Below are positions 1 to 8,506 of a DNA stretch of 19,826 bases, piece after piece. The stretch is from the NCBI GenBank assembly GCA_964540815.1, contig CAZIOH010000113.1:1-19826 (forward strand). The letters run 5' to 3'. Both the position numbers and the translations under genes were made by a program. The stretch is from CAZIOH01 sp964540815. GTDB taxonomy: Bacteria; Myxococcota_A; Polyangia; Fen-1088. The notes beneath the pieces are model-generated. The model was not told where the DNA came from, ran no database searches, and was given only the letters and a program-made list of their open reading frames with translations. Within the stretch, counting starts at the first letter, position 1. Each line of letters begins with the position of its first letter.

Positions 1-92
1 AGCGTCGTTTTCCCGACCTGCCGCGGCCCGATCAGGCCCACGGCGGCCTGGCGGTCCAGGCCGTCCTGGACGAGCTTCATGGCGCGACGCAT
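1..92 (-). CDS. AAA-family ATPase (AAA_14/DUF4143-like), N-terminus only
   Basis: The 5' end of a minus-strand gene that runs off the left edge; about 30 codons are visible. The translation contains GLIGPRQVGKTTL, a textbook Walker A P-loop preceded by the Gly-x-Arg-Gln seen in AAA_14/DUF4143 ATPases, which are usually about 380-450 residues long with a nuclease-like C-terminal domain. I chose the ATG at 92 because AAGG lies six bases ahead of it; the in-frame ATG at 98 has the same AAGG directly against it, which is too close. The family is common in accessory DNA and is sometimes toxin-like or defence-like, but its role is generally unknown. The 5' region overlaps a strong inverted repeat (99-135), so expression may be self-controlled. 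Seen: P-loop and start. Inferred: family. Confidence 0.7.
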   Translation of the reverse strand, partial: MRRAMKLVQDGLDRQAAVGLIGPRQVGKTT

Positions 93-98
93 AATCAT

Positions 99-135
99 CC
101 TTGCAAATTTAACGTGAGATATTAACTTTGCAAGG
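99..135. promoter_or_regulatory. Inverted repeat over the RBS of the AAA ATPase gene
   Basis: CCTTGCAAATTTAA (99-112) is matched by the reverse complement of 122-135 at 13 of 14 positions, with a 9-base spacer. The block is AT-rich in an otherwise GC-rich window. It includes the AAGG ribosome binding site of the minus-strand ATPase gene, so it could be an operator for a dimeric repressor or an RNA hairpin that hides the RBS. No regulator is visible inside the window. Confidence 0.5.
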
Positions 136-660
136 TTCGTGTAGCACCCGAACCGAAACGCAATACGTCCATGCGGGGCTGTGGCGTGCTGCTTCCCCAA
201 CTTCCCGCCAACGCCCCCAACCACTTCGTTCGGAGGCCAGCTTTCTCGCCCAGTTGTCTCGCGCATGCCGTCGTTCCAAGGATGACTGGCGAATCGCTCA
301 CGCCGTGAAGCAACGCGTCGACGGTGACTTCGACCTGCCAGAACTCTCGTTGGCGTCGCGCCCTTACTTCGAAAGTTGTCGCCCACCTGTCGCCCAGACG
401 ACCCGGATTCAGCGACATTTGGACGCTTCCAAGCGCCCCCAACCGACCCGTCCTGAAATCATCTAAACCCGCGTCAGCATTGTGCAAGTCGGCGCAGTAC
501 TTGGGTTTTTTCGTTTGACGCCAGGTGGGTTCGACTCCCGGCGCCTCCACAATGATTTCAGCTAGTTAGGCCGGTTTGGGGTTGTTTGTCGCCCAGTGAG
601 CGGCGTAATGAAGGGCAGACGGGCGGGGGTGGCGGGGTGGGATGAAGGAGTGAGAGCGAG
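136..660. other. About 520 bp with no convincing gene
   Basis: Short open frames exist on both strands, the longest being 142 codons on the minus strand at 122-550. Their translations show no recognisable domain, and the frames overlap each other in ways typical of GC-rich shadows. The minus frame begins within the tmRNA/tRNA-like 3' end described separately. I see no repeats or RNA gene here other than that segment. Confidence 0.5.
524..550 (+). other. tmRNA/tRNA 3'-end-like segment, possible attachment-site remnant
   Basis: The segment reads like a T-arm and acceptor 3' strand: a GGTTCGACTCCCG core followed by CGCCTCCAC, as found at the 3' end of many ssrA (tmRNA) genes and some tRNAs. The T-stem pairs imperfectly (GTGGG against CCCGG), there is no CCA, and no matching 5' half, anticodon arm or tag reading frame is visible upstream. 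It is therefore not a working RNA gene as read. Integrases often target such 3' ends, so it could be an att remnant. The AAA ATPase and IS66 pieces on either side fit that idea but do not prove it. Confidence 0.3.
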
Positions 661-668
661 AGGTGCCC

Positions 669-896
669 ATGCCGCGCTTTACTCCCCACCGTTCGCAGTT
701 GGCGTCCCCGAAAATGAGGAAGCGCTGGACCGTCGCCGATGCCCAAGCTGTCGTCGACAGGATGGCCGTATCCGGGCTATCGGTGCGCGAGTTCGCCGAG
801 GCCGAGGGATTGGAGACGCAGCGGATCTACCGCTGGCGCAGCCTTCTCGGTGAGAAGAGGAGGCCCGCGTTCGTGGAGGTCAACGACCGGCGCTAG
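669..896 (+). CDS. IS66-type TnpA-like small HTH protein (probable IS remnant)
   Basis: A 75-residue protein whose core (from about residue 16) reads RKRWTVADAQAVVDRM, then SGLSVREFAEAEGLE, then QRIYRWRSLLG and a FVEV tail. This matches the N-terminal helix-turn-helix of the accessory protein encoded first in IS66 elements: a search helix, then a Trp-Arg pair closing the HTH. Family members are usually 100-130 residues, so this copy stops early. The ATG at 669 has GAGAGG just upstream; a GTG at 663 is also in frame. The IS66 TnpB and TnpC genes are absent downstream and I found no terminal inverted repeats. It is best read as a leftover of an IS66 insertion, though a solo DNA-binding protein cannot be excluded. 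Confidence 0.55.
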   Translation: MPRFTPHRSQLASPKMRKRWTVADAQAVVDRMAVSGLSVREFAEAEGLETQRIYRWRSLLGEKRRPAFVEVNDRR

Positions 897-1080
897 CGCG
901 CTCCGCGCTGTTCGTCCTTTGCCCAGAAGCCGGCCGTATAATTGACACGTCAAACGCCGATAAATCCTCTGTAGACTTCCCCGCCGCCCGCCGGTGGCCG
1001 ACCCCCGCGCTTCGCAGCGGCCAAGGTCATGATCACGATCAGTCCTGAGCGCCGTCCGCCTCGGTTGAAGCTGGATGCGG

Positions 1081-4000
1081 TCAGATCGACCCGGGGGTCG
1101 GATCGGTCATGGCGTCGACGTAGATCAGCTTGCCGTCCTTGCTGGCCGCGTTGGAGGTCGAGATCATGTAGGAGGACGAGGAGTTGTCGTAGGCGATCCC
1201 GGAGACCTTCGTCGAGCTGCCGAACTTGTACGTCTGCTTCAGGACCGGGCCGCTGCCTCCGTTGGCGTCGATGAAGTAGACATTCCCGGTCGTCGTGCCC
1301 GCCACCAGGATGCCGAGGCGATAGAGCGGCGCGCTGCCGTAAACCTCGCTCGAGCTCCCGGGGCGATAGGGAAACCCGGTCGACTGCGCCCCGGTGGTCC
1401 CGCTCGAGTTGTAGGACGAGTACAGGTGCCCGTCCCCGTCCCCGTAGAACGCCCGACTGAGCGCCGGGTCGACGTAGAGCGAGCCGATGGCGCAGGTGCT
1501 GCCGGCGGCACATCCGGAGTGGTTGCCGTTGTCGTGGTAGCTCCACGAGGTGGTCCCGAAGCTCGCCGGATCCACCACCAGCAGGGAGCCCGCGCTGTCG
1601 GCGGCGTAGACCTTGCTGTTGATGATCGAGAGGCGTCCCGAGACCGTCCCGGTGAGGGTGGAGTTGTCGGTCGTGAGGGTCTGCGTGGTCGCGTCGACCT
1701 TGTAGATGTGCGCGGTCGTTCCCATCATCACGTAGGTGTCGCCGCTGATCCAGACCGCCGGCGCCGCACCGCTGACGACCGCCGTGACCGTCAACGGACT
1801 GCTGGCGGCGAGGGCCCGGCTGGTCTTCCCCAGCGTCCAGATCTTGTTGTTGCCGCTGGCGGTCCCCCCCCAGTAGATGTTGCTGCTGTCGATGGTGAGC
1901 GGGGTGGTGATGGTGCAGGTGCAATCGTAGGCCCCCGAGGACCAGCTCCCGCTCAGATCCTGGGTGAGGGAGCTCGTGCCGTTGTCGATCAGCCGATAGA
2001 CCTTGCCCGACGAGGTGGCCACGTAGACGTAGTGCACGCTCGAGACGGTGTCGAAGCGCGGGGTCCCGACCAGGTCGACCCCGGTCGGGCTGTCCCAGGA
2101 GTAGAGCGCGGTGCCGTTGGTGTTGCGCACATAGATGCGATCGGCGGTGCCCCCCGCCACGTCGTGATAGAGCACGTAGGTCGAGTAGTAGGTGAAGGTG
2201 TTCCAGTCGAAGGCCGCGGTCGGGAACCCCTCCAGGGTGCCGCTCGTGTCCGCCATGGCGGCGTGGGTCCACTGGATGACCGCGGCGTTGCTGGCCGTCG
2301 TGTCCCCGATGCCGTCGTTGTTGGCGTCGTCGTCGTCGTCGCTGGCCTCGCAGAGGGCATAGGTCGGGTTCGAGCCGTTGAGGCAGGTGGCGCCTCCGAA
2401 TACGGCCCGGGTCTCGGTGGCGCTCCCATCGCCGCGCAAGGTGACGTTCTTGGTCGTGGTACCGCTGGAGGCGCCCGAGTCGAAGGAGCATCCGTTCGAG
2501 ACCAGGTACAGCGATGGCGCGTAGATCTGCAGCAGCCGCGCCCCGGTCCCCGCCGAGAACGCGATGTTGTCGAAGCGCGTGAAGGTGGTGGTCGATCCCG
2601 ACACCGCGTTGATGTACATGCCGTTCGTGTCGGTATTCTTGACCTGCAGGCCGGTGATGTTGACGGTGGGTGTGGCCGAGGCGCTGGAGCCCACCTTGAA
2701 GGTGAAGTTATTGGCGCCTGTCACCTTGCGAATGATGGCGCCCGTGCTCGCGGCGCTCAGGGTCCCGTCGATGGTCAGCACCTGGGTCTGCGCCGAGGTC
2801 CCGATCTCCACGACGCCGCCGCTGGTCGGCAGATCCAGGGTGCCGTTCGCGTTGACGGTCAGCCCGCCCGGGAAGGTGTTGGTGGCGGAGCCGACCGAGT
2901 AGGTGCCGGAGTTGACGGTGGCCGCGGACCCCCCTGCCGAGGCCGCGCTCAGGGTGAAGCTGCTGGTGGCGAGAGTGCCGTTGTCTATCGAGAGGGCGCC
3001 GCTGACGGTGGTGGCATACCCGAGCGTGTAGATGGGGGTCCCGGCCAGGCCCGCCGGATAGGTCCCGCTGGCGAGCGCGTTGATCTGGGCTGCGATCAGC
3101 GCGGTGTTGTAGACGCGGACGTCGTCGATGGTCCCCGTGAAGTCGTAGCTGGTATTGTCCGGATCTCGCCCGATGTTGAACGAGCCCGGGCTCGAGTAGT
3201 CGATGGCGGTGGAGTCGGCGTTCGAGCTCACCGCGTTGCCGTCGAAGTAAACGAGCATCCCGCTTGGGGAGATCACCCCGGCCACGTGATGCCAGCTGCC
3301 GTCGAGGGCATTGGCCACCGTGCCCGCCAGGGTTACCCAGGTCGACGCCCCGGTCCGCTTGCGCACGTTGATCACGGTGTTGCTGACAACCCTCAGCGCG
3401 TAGCGATCCGAGCCGCTCACCACCTCCGCACCTCCCGTGTCGACGCTGGTGGCCTTGTACCAGGCGGACATCGTCAACGTGGTCGGCTGCAGCACCGGCG
3501 GCAGGGAGGCGGTCCTGACATACTGGGAGCTGGCGCCGCTGAAGGTCACCGCGGCCGGATTGTCAAAGGTGATGGCCGATGGCAGGCCCGCATTCACCCA
3601 GGTCGGGCCGTTGGTGAGCGTGCCGTCGTTGCCGTTGCCCGAGTAGTCCTTGACGGTGACACCTTGCCCGGTGTCGAGCTTCCAGTAGCCGACCAGGTTC
3701 GTGGCGGCGACCGGCTCGATCCGGACGTTGTAGAAGGTTCCGGTGTCGAGCGTCTGTGACGCGCTGGCATCCAGCACCACGGTCCCGGTACTGGGGGTGA
3801 TCGTGATCGCGCCGTTGCGGCTGACGTCACCGGCGCGCAATTTGTACGAGGACAGGCTCAAGGCCCCCGCGGTCATGGTCAGGCTGCGGGCGGGATCGAT
3901 CTCCATCCGGTCCGCCAGGGTCCAGGTTCCGCTCCCGGTGACGCTGACGTTTTGAAATATCGACCCCCCGGAGAGGATCTTGTTGGTGGCCGCGCTGCCG

Positions 4001-7000
4001 TTGAACACCACCGACCCGCTGGTCCCGGTGGTGTAGAAGCCACCGTTGTTGAACCAGTTTCCAGCCACCGTCACGGTGTTGGTGCCCGCCGCCAGCGTGC
4101 CGCTGGCGATCACCAGATCGCCGGCGATGGTCGGGTTGCCGGTCAGCGTCTGCGTCCCGAGCCCGGTGCCGGTCTGATTGCCGATGTAAAGGGAGTTGAT
4201 CTCGGAGGCCGACAGGGCCCGGTTGTAGATTCTCAGATCGTCGATGAGGCCGTTGAAGTACCGATCGGCGGCGGCCCGGTTTCCGATGTAGCCGGTGCCG
4301 GCGTTGCTCGGTTGAGTTCCCGAGGGCGCCGCTTGCACGGTCGTGGCCACCAGGGCCCCGTTCACGTAGAACGTCGGCAGATTCGAGGTGCTCGCCGAAT
4401 CGTATGTGACGGCGAAGTGATACCAGGAGCCGAAGCTCGCGCTGTTCGACGGGGTCTTCCAGTCCGAGTTGGCCGTCGAGCGCACCGAGACGAACGACAA
4501 CGACATCGGATTGTCGGGCGCGGTCGAGCCGGTGTTGAAGTAAACTTCATAGCCCGGCATGTCGACGATCCGGGCACAGCAGCCCCCGCCCGCGGCGGTC
4601 GCCTTCACCCACGCCGCAATGGTGACCACGGTCGTGGCCGGGGATGCGAAGGCAGCGTAGTCGGCGGCACTATCGATGCCGAGGCTCCTGGGGTTGGCGA
4701 AGTTGACGCTCGGGACCGTGGCGGACGCAACCGGAGTCCCCGCCCACGTCGCATCATTGCCGTGCCCCGAGGAGTCCAGGCTGGGGCTGGCGGCGTCGTC
4801 GAGCTTCCAGTACCCGATGAGACCGTCGTTGATGACCAGGTTGTCGAAAGTGGCGCCATTGCTGGCGAAGGTCTGGCTGGTGGTCGAGCTCAGCAGCACC
4901 GTGCCTGAATTGTGGGTGAAGGTGCCGCCGGTCTTGTTGAAGGCCCCCTGTACCTCGAGGATTCCGGGGGTCGAGGTCAGGGTCCCGGCGGAGATGGTCA
5001 GATCCTTGTCGATCTCCACGCTCGTCGTGTCCACCAGGTTCCAGGAACCGGTGCCGGCGATGTTGACGGTGTTGAAGTCCGACTGACTGGCGCGGATGGA
5101 CTTGCCGCTGGTGCTACCGTTGAACGTCACGCTGCCGGTGGCGCCGGTGGTGAACAGGCCGCCGTAGTTCCACCAGTTGCCAGCGACGCTGATGGCGGTG
5201 TTGCCCCCCGCCAGGGTCCCGCTGGCGATCACCAGATCGCCCGCGATGATGGGATCGCCGGTCATGGTGTGGGTGGCCACCGAGCTGCCGGGCTGGTTCC
5301 CGGCGCCGAGGGCGGCGATCTCGGTGGCCGAGAGCGCCCGGTTGTAGATTCTCAGATCGTCGATGAGGCCGTTGAAGTACCGATCGGCGGCGGCCCGATT
5401 GCCGATGTAGCCGGTGCCGACGTTGCTCAGTTGAGTTCCCGCGGGCGTTCCTTGTACGGTCGTGGCCACCAGGGCCCCGTTCACGTAGAACTTCGGCAGA
5501 TTCGAGGTGCTCGTCGAATCGTACGTGACGGCGAAGTGATACCACGAGCCGAAGCTCACGCTGTTCGACGGGGTCTTCCAGTCCGAGTTGGTCGTCGAGC
5601 GCACCGAGACGAACGACAACGACATCGGGTTGTCGGGCGGGGTCGAGCCGGTGTTGAAGTACACCTGGTACCCGGGCATGTCCAAGATCCGGGCACAGCA
5701 GCCCCCGCCCGCGGCGGTCGCCTTCACCCACACCGCGATGGTGACCACGGTGGCGGACGAAGACGGAAACGCAGCGTAGTCGGCCGCGCTATCGATGCCG
5801 AGGCTCCTCGGGTTGGCGAAGTTGAGGGTCGGGACGGTGGCGGACGCGACCGGAGTGCTCGCCCACGTTGCATCATTCCCGTTGCCCGAGGAGTCCACGC
5901 TGGGGCTGGCGGCGTCGTCGAGCTTCCAGTATCCGATGAGACCGTCGTTGATGACCAGGTGATTGAACGTCTCGCCGTTGGAGGCGAAGGTGTTGCTGGC
6001 GGCGGTCGAGGTCATCACCACCGTGCCGCTGTGGTGGACGAAGTTCGCGCTCCCGGTCTCGGTGAAGGTCCCCCCGATGGTCAGGATCGTGCTCGTCGAG
6101 GTGAAGCTCGCCGTACCCGAAAGGGAGAAGTTTCCCCCAACGTTGATGTCTGCGTTGTTGCCGGCGAAGGTTCCAGCGGCCTGGGAGAAGATCCCGGAGG
6201 TGGTGATGGTCCTGGTCGAGCTCTGGGTGACGGTGCCTGTGAATCCCGTACTGACGGTGATCGAGGTCACCGTGACGTTGGCGTCGACCGTGCACGAGCC
6301 GAGCTTCGAGCTGTTGAAGGTCACGGTGTCGCCCGCCTGGGGCGTGGTCCCACCGCACGAGGTCCAGCTCCCGGAGGCGCTCCAGTTGGCGGTGCTGCTG
6401 GAGTTCCAGACGCAGGCGTTGGCCAGGGCCGGGCTCTGCGCCGCGACCGTCGCCACCACCGCGAAGCCCAGGGCAGCCGTCCAGCGCCGGCGCGACCGCC
6501 GCCGGGCCGCCCCGGCGAGGAGCGCGAGCCCACCGAGGGCTGCCAGCACCGAGATCATCTCGCTGGCGGTGGCGGTGCCGCCGGCGCCGGCGCCGGCCTG
6601 GCCGCTCATGAAGCATCCCGCCCCGTCGCCATCGCGATCGGCCCGGACCTGGGACGAGATGCTGTCGCCCTCGGGATCGAGCGCCGCGGCCCAGTGAATC
6701 TTGGCGCCCCGCGTGCCGATGCTTCGAAGGGCCCCGCCGGTCAGCGACGGGGGGTCGGGTGGCTGGTTGGAGCTCGACAGCTTGCCCTGGATGACCCCGC
6801 TTTCGCCGCCGACGATCAGCCTTCCGTTCGCGAGCACGGGGGAGATCCGGGAGGGCGCCACCAGCGCCACGGTGGGAAGGAGCGCCCCCGAGGCAGCGTC
6901 GAGCACGTGGACCGCCGGGACCAGCGAGGAGGCCGCCGCCAACAGGGATCCTCGGGTCTTCGGGTCTTGGTACGCAGCGGGCGTGGGACAGAGCCAGTTC

Positions 7001-8226
7001 TTCGGGGTCTCGTTGAGCGACGCCACCACCCGGCGACCGTTGTCCTTCTGCCACGACACGTGTCCATCGGAGGGGGCGGGCGAGATCAGCCACTCGCGCA
7101 TCGAGAACTGGTCGGCCGCGCCGTCGGCGTTGGTGTCGAGCAAGTCGTCGGTCCGGACGTCGATCACCAGGCGGCCGGCCGCCACCGTCAGCGAGGAGAC
7201 GGCGAAGGAGCGCTCCAGCAGCTTCCCGGTGACGTTCGCCTCCGTGGTATCGGCGGGACCCGGGAGATCGACCGGCCAGCCAGGGACGGCTTTCCTATCG
7301 GCGAGAGCGTGCAGCCGCCGGCTGTCCCCGCCCGGTAGAAGGTAGGCCCGACCACCGACGATGACGGGCGCGGACAGATTGATTGTCGCGTCCGCCTGGT
7401 AGGTCCAGCGGTGGGCGCCGGTGGTCAAATCGAAGCTGTAAAGGCGGCCGCCCATCGCGCCGATCAGGACCTGATCGCCGTCGCAGACGGCTGCCGAGTT
7501 GCTGAATTGGGCCATGACTTCGGGAGCCGTCTCCCAGATGCTCGCGCCGGTCGCAGCATTAATTCTGAACAGCTGGCGCAAGGGATAGCCGCCCGCGACG
7601 ATCAGGCTCTCCCCCATCACGGTCGGGGAGGAGTGTGCAAGGCCGCCCAGGTTTCGCTTCCAGGGGATCGCGCCGTCGGTCAGGCGCAAGGCGTAAAGGT
7701 GGCCGTCGAGCGACGGAACGAAGGCGCGGCCCCGGTGGATAGCCGGCGATGCGACCACGCCGTCCGCCACCTGAATCTCCCAGATCCGCCGGCCACTGCT
7801 GGTGCGGATGGCGTTCACCGAGCCGTCGCGGGTGTCGAAGACTGCGACACCGTCCGCCACCGCGGGGGTCGAGACATCCCACGAACCGTTGGGCACGGGA
7901 TACGACCAGGAACCGGCGGCAAAGGCCGATCCGGAGCGTTCTTTGCTGGCGTGCTGGTGAGCGGGATCGAGTCCGAGACTTGGCCAATCATCGGCGCGGG
8001 CCCTGGTGCCGAGGAATGCCGGGGCCAGGACCAAGAGGACGAGGGAAAGGGTCGTGACGCAGCCTCTGCCGAGTGCTCGCCTGCTCTCGACCCGTGCGCT
8101 TGAACGCGGGGTCTCCGCCGATGGTGCTCCTCCAATCACGGGCAAGACTCGCCGAACAACGCTGCGCGTCATGGAGACGGGCATGGGGGTGGCGAGATCA
8201 CCAGTGCACCGTCGGAAGGAGGACAC
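1081..8226 (-). CDS. Giant exported PQQ-propeller / LamG fusion protein
   Basis: One uninterrupted frame of 2381 codons. Residues 55-78 form a signal peptide ending ARA|DD. Residues 79 to about 500 carry PQQ/WD-like propeller blades (GRRIWEIQ, GHLYALRL, GRLYSFDL). Residues 538-581 form a Cys-containing tail, a hydrophobic segment and an Arg cluster, resembling a MYXO-CTERM sorting tail. Residues 582-604 are a second signal-peptide-like segment ending ALANA. Then come Thr/Ser-rich beta-repeat stretches and three LamG domains (about 762-972, 1135-1345, 1510-1720), each starting with a GYWKLD motif. The C-terminus (about 1960-2381) has an Asp-rich patch and another set of propeller-like repeats. 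LamG domains commonly bind glycans and PQQ-type blades serve as scaffolds; the role here is likely cell-surface binding. The start is uncertain: a GTG at 8226, ATG at 8184 or ATG at 8172, none with a strong RBS. It looks like two genes joined in frame. Confidence 0.85.
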   Translation of the reverse strand: MSSFRRCTGDLATPMPVSMTRSVVRRVLPVIGGAPSAETPRSSARVESRRALGRGCVTTLSLVLLVLAPAFLGTRARADDWPSLGLDPAHQHASKERSGSAFAAGSWSYPVPNGSWDVSTPAVADGVAVFDTRDGSVNAIRTSSGRRIWEIQVADGVVASPAIHRGRAFVPSLDGHLYALRLTDGAIPWKRNLGGLAHSSPTVMGESLIVAGGYPLRQLFRINAATGASIWETAPEVMAQFSNSAAVCDGDQVLIGAMGGRLYSFDLTTGAHRWTYQADATINLSAPVIVGGRAYLLPGGDSRRLHALADRKAVPGWPVDLPGPADTTEANVTGKLLERSFAVSSLTVAAGRLVIDVRTDDLLDTNADGAADQFSMREWLISPAPSDGHVSWQKDNGRRVVASLNETPKNWLCPTPAAYQDPKTRGSLLAAASSLVPAVHVLDAASGALLPTVALVAPSRISPVLANGRLIVGGESGVIQGKLSSSNQPPDPPSLTGGALRSIGTRGAKIHWAAALDPEGDSISSQVRADRDGDGAGCFMSGQAGAGAGGTATASEMISVLAALGGLALLAGAARRRSRRRWTAALGFAVVATVAAQSPALANACVWNSSSTANWSASGSWTSCGGTTPQAGDTVTFNSSKLGSCTVDANVTVTSITVSTGFTGTVTQSSTRTITTSGIFSQAAGTFAGNNADINVGGNFSLSGTASFTSTSTILTIGGTFTETGSANFVHHSGTVVMTSTAASNTFASNGETFNHLVINDGLIGYWKLDDAASPSVDSSGNGNDATWASTPVASATVPTLNFANPRSLGIDSAADYAAFPSSSATVVTIAVWVKATAAGGGCCARILDMPGYQVYFNTGSTPPDNPMSLSFVSVRSTTNSDWKTPSNSVSFGSWYHFAVTYDSTSTSNLPKFYVNGALVATTVQGTPAGTQLSNVGTGYIGNRAAADRYFNGLIDDLRIYNRALSATEIAALGAGNQPGSSVATHTMTGDPIIAGDLVIASGTLAGGNTAISVAGNWWNYGGLFTTGATGSVTFNGSTSGKSIRASQSDFNTVNIAGTGSWNLVDTTSVEIDKDLTISAGTLTSTPGILEVQGAFNKTGGTFTHNSGTVLLSSTTSQTFASNGATFDNLVINDGLIGYWKLDDAASPSLDSSGHGNDATWAGTPVASATVPSVNFANPRSLGIDSAADYAAFASPATTVVTIAAWVKATAAGGGCCARIVDMPGYEVYFNTGSTAPDNPMSLSFVSVRSTANSDWKTPSNSASFGSWYHFAVTYDSASTSNLPTFYVNGALVATTVQAAPSGTQPSNAGTGYIGNRAAADRYFNGLIDDLRIYNRALSASEINSLYIGNQTGTGLGTQTLTGNPTIAGDLVIASGTLAAGTNTVTVAGNWFNNGGFYTTGTSGSVVFNGSAATNKILSGGSIFQNVSVTGSGTWTLADRMEIDPARSLTMTAGALSLSSYKLRAGDVSRNGAITITPSTGTVVLDASASQTLDTGTFYNVRIEPVAATNLVGYWKLDTGQGVTVKDYSGNGNDGTLTNGPTWVNAGLPSAITFDNPAAVTFSGASSQYVRTASLPPVLQPTTLTMSAWYKATSVDTGGAEVVSGSDRYALRVVSNTVINVRKRTGASTWVTLAGTVANALDGSWHHVAGVISPSGMLVYFDGNAVSSNADSTAIDYSSPGSFNIGRDPDNTSYDFTGTIDDVRVYNTALIAAQINALASGTYPAGLAGTPIYTLGYATTVSGALSIDNGTLATSSFTLSAASAGGSAATVNSGTYSVGSATNTFPGGLTVNANGTLDLPTSGGVVEIGTSAQTQVLTIDGTLSAASTGAIIRKVTGANNFTFKVGSSASATPTVNITGLQVKNTDTNGMYINAVSGSTTTFTRFDNIAFSAGTGARLLQIYAPSLYLVSNGCSFDSGASSGTTTKNVTLRGDGSATETRAVFGGATCLNGSNPTYALCEASDDDDDANNDGIGDTTASNAAVIQWTHAAMADTSGTLEGFPTAAFDWNTFTYYSTYVLYHDVAGGTADRIYVRNTNGTALYSWDSPTGVDLVGTPRFDTVSSVHYVYVATSSGKVYRLIDNGTSSLTQDLSGSWSSGAYDCTCTITTPLTIDSSNIYWGGTASGNNKIWTLGKTSRALAASSPLTVTAVVSGAAPAVWISGDTYVMMGTTAHIYKVDATTQTLTTDNSTLTGTVSGRLSIINSKVYAADSAGSLLVVDPASFGTTSWSYHDNGNHSGCAAGSTCAIGSLYVDPALSRAFYGDGDGHLYSSYNSSGTTGAQSTGFPYRPGSSSEVYGSAPLYRLGILVAGTTTGNVYFIDANGGSGPVLKQTYKFGSSTKVSGIAYDNSSSSYMISTSNAASKDGKLIYVDAMTDPTPGSI
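4205..4850 (-). repeat. LamG module copy 2, near-identical to 5324-5969
   Basis: This block aligns without indels to 5324-5969 at a constant offset of 1119 bp (373 codons). By eye roughly nine of ten bases agree, with runs of tens of identical bases (for example from 4221 and from 5340). It encodes the second LamG domain of the giant protein. The high DNA identity, beyond protein similarity, indicates recent duplication or gene conversion. Confidence 0.85.
5324..5969 (-). repeat. LamG module copy 1, near-identical to 4205-4850
   Basis: Partner of the repeat at 4205-4850. It encodes the first LamG domain, from the GLIGYWKLDD entry motif to the IDDLRIYNRALSATEI exit motif. The flanking HTMTGDPIIAGDLVIASG-type segment is also shared in protein sequence with the following unit, so the whole repeating unit is 373 residues: a LamG domain plus a beta-repeat linker. 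The third LamG (about 3070-3700) is clearly diverged. Confidence 0.85.
6415..6615 (-). other. Internal sorting tail plus second signal peptide inside the giant protein
   Basis: Residues 538-604 of the minus-strand protein. DGDGAGCFMSG is followed by a Gly/Ala spacer, a hydrophobic run (about 557-574), RRRSRRR (575-581), a second hydrophobic run (582-597) and ALANA (600-604). The first half looks like the C-terminal end of a myxobacterial surface protein (Cys, membrane helix, Arg-rich tail). The second half looks like a signal peptide with a peptidase I site. The Arg cluster would be the cytoplasmic end of both. No stop codon separates them in this sequence. Confidence 0.7.
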
Positions 8227-8367
8227 CGCGACTAAAGCAACTTGTCTTGATTGGGTTTGCGGAGTTCAGGTGTGGACCCGGAGTGAGCAATGCGGATTTA
8301 CCGCAATGCCAGACCGAGGCGGGTGGGCCCGTAGAAGGGCGAGCCCTCCCGCGAGCGGCGCAGCGCT

Positions 8368-8506
8368 CTAGAATTTGCGCAACCGGCGCAGCAGACGCAG
8401 CGTGATGGTAATGGCGGCGATCATCACGCCGCCCACGCTCCAGAATCCCGCCGGGTCATTGAGCCAGGGCAGGCCCCCCACGTTCATGCCGAAGATCCCG
8501 GTGGGA
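8368..8506 (-). pseudogene. CorA/ZntB-type metal transporter, C-terminal remnant
   Basis: On the minus strand the last about 45 codons before the TAG at 8368-8370 read TGIFGMNVGGLPW, then GFWSVGGVMIAAITITL, then LRRLRKF. This is the signature end of the CorA family: the GMN selectivity motif at the end of TM1, a short periplasmic loop, TM2 and a basic cytoplasmic tail. The whole cytoplasmic funnel and most of TM1 are missing. Homology stops just ahead of TGIF, exactly where the plus-strand transposase fragment begins, so the gene was cut by an insertion or deletion. The open frame continues further upstream only as a shadow of the transposase. Confidence 0.6.

Noticed and set aside
165..550. 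Complete tmRNA gene ending at 550
   Set aside because: Upstream sequence lacks the conserved 5' end, a tag reading frame and pairing partners, and the T-stem is imperfect.
937..960. TATAAT with a nearby TTGAC-AC-GTCAA inverted repeat
   Set aside because: No properly spaced -35 and no gene downstream on the plus strand; the repeat arms are only 5 bp.
2319..2341. GTC triplet run in the giant gene
   Set aside because: Encodes five Asp in an Asp-rich, probably calcium-binding stretch; too short and common to be notable.
1075..3759. Open frame of 894 codons on the plus strand opposite the giant gene, and a similar 808-codon frame at 4912-7338
   Set aside because: Composition is Arg/Gly/Val/Asp-rich without domains; the opposite strand has clear LamG and propeller motifs. 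These are GC-bias shadows.
4205..5969. Regular long repeats considered as a CRISPR or satellite array
   Set aside because: Units are 1119 bp, coding, and only two are near-identical; they are LamG domain duplications.
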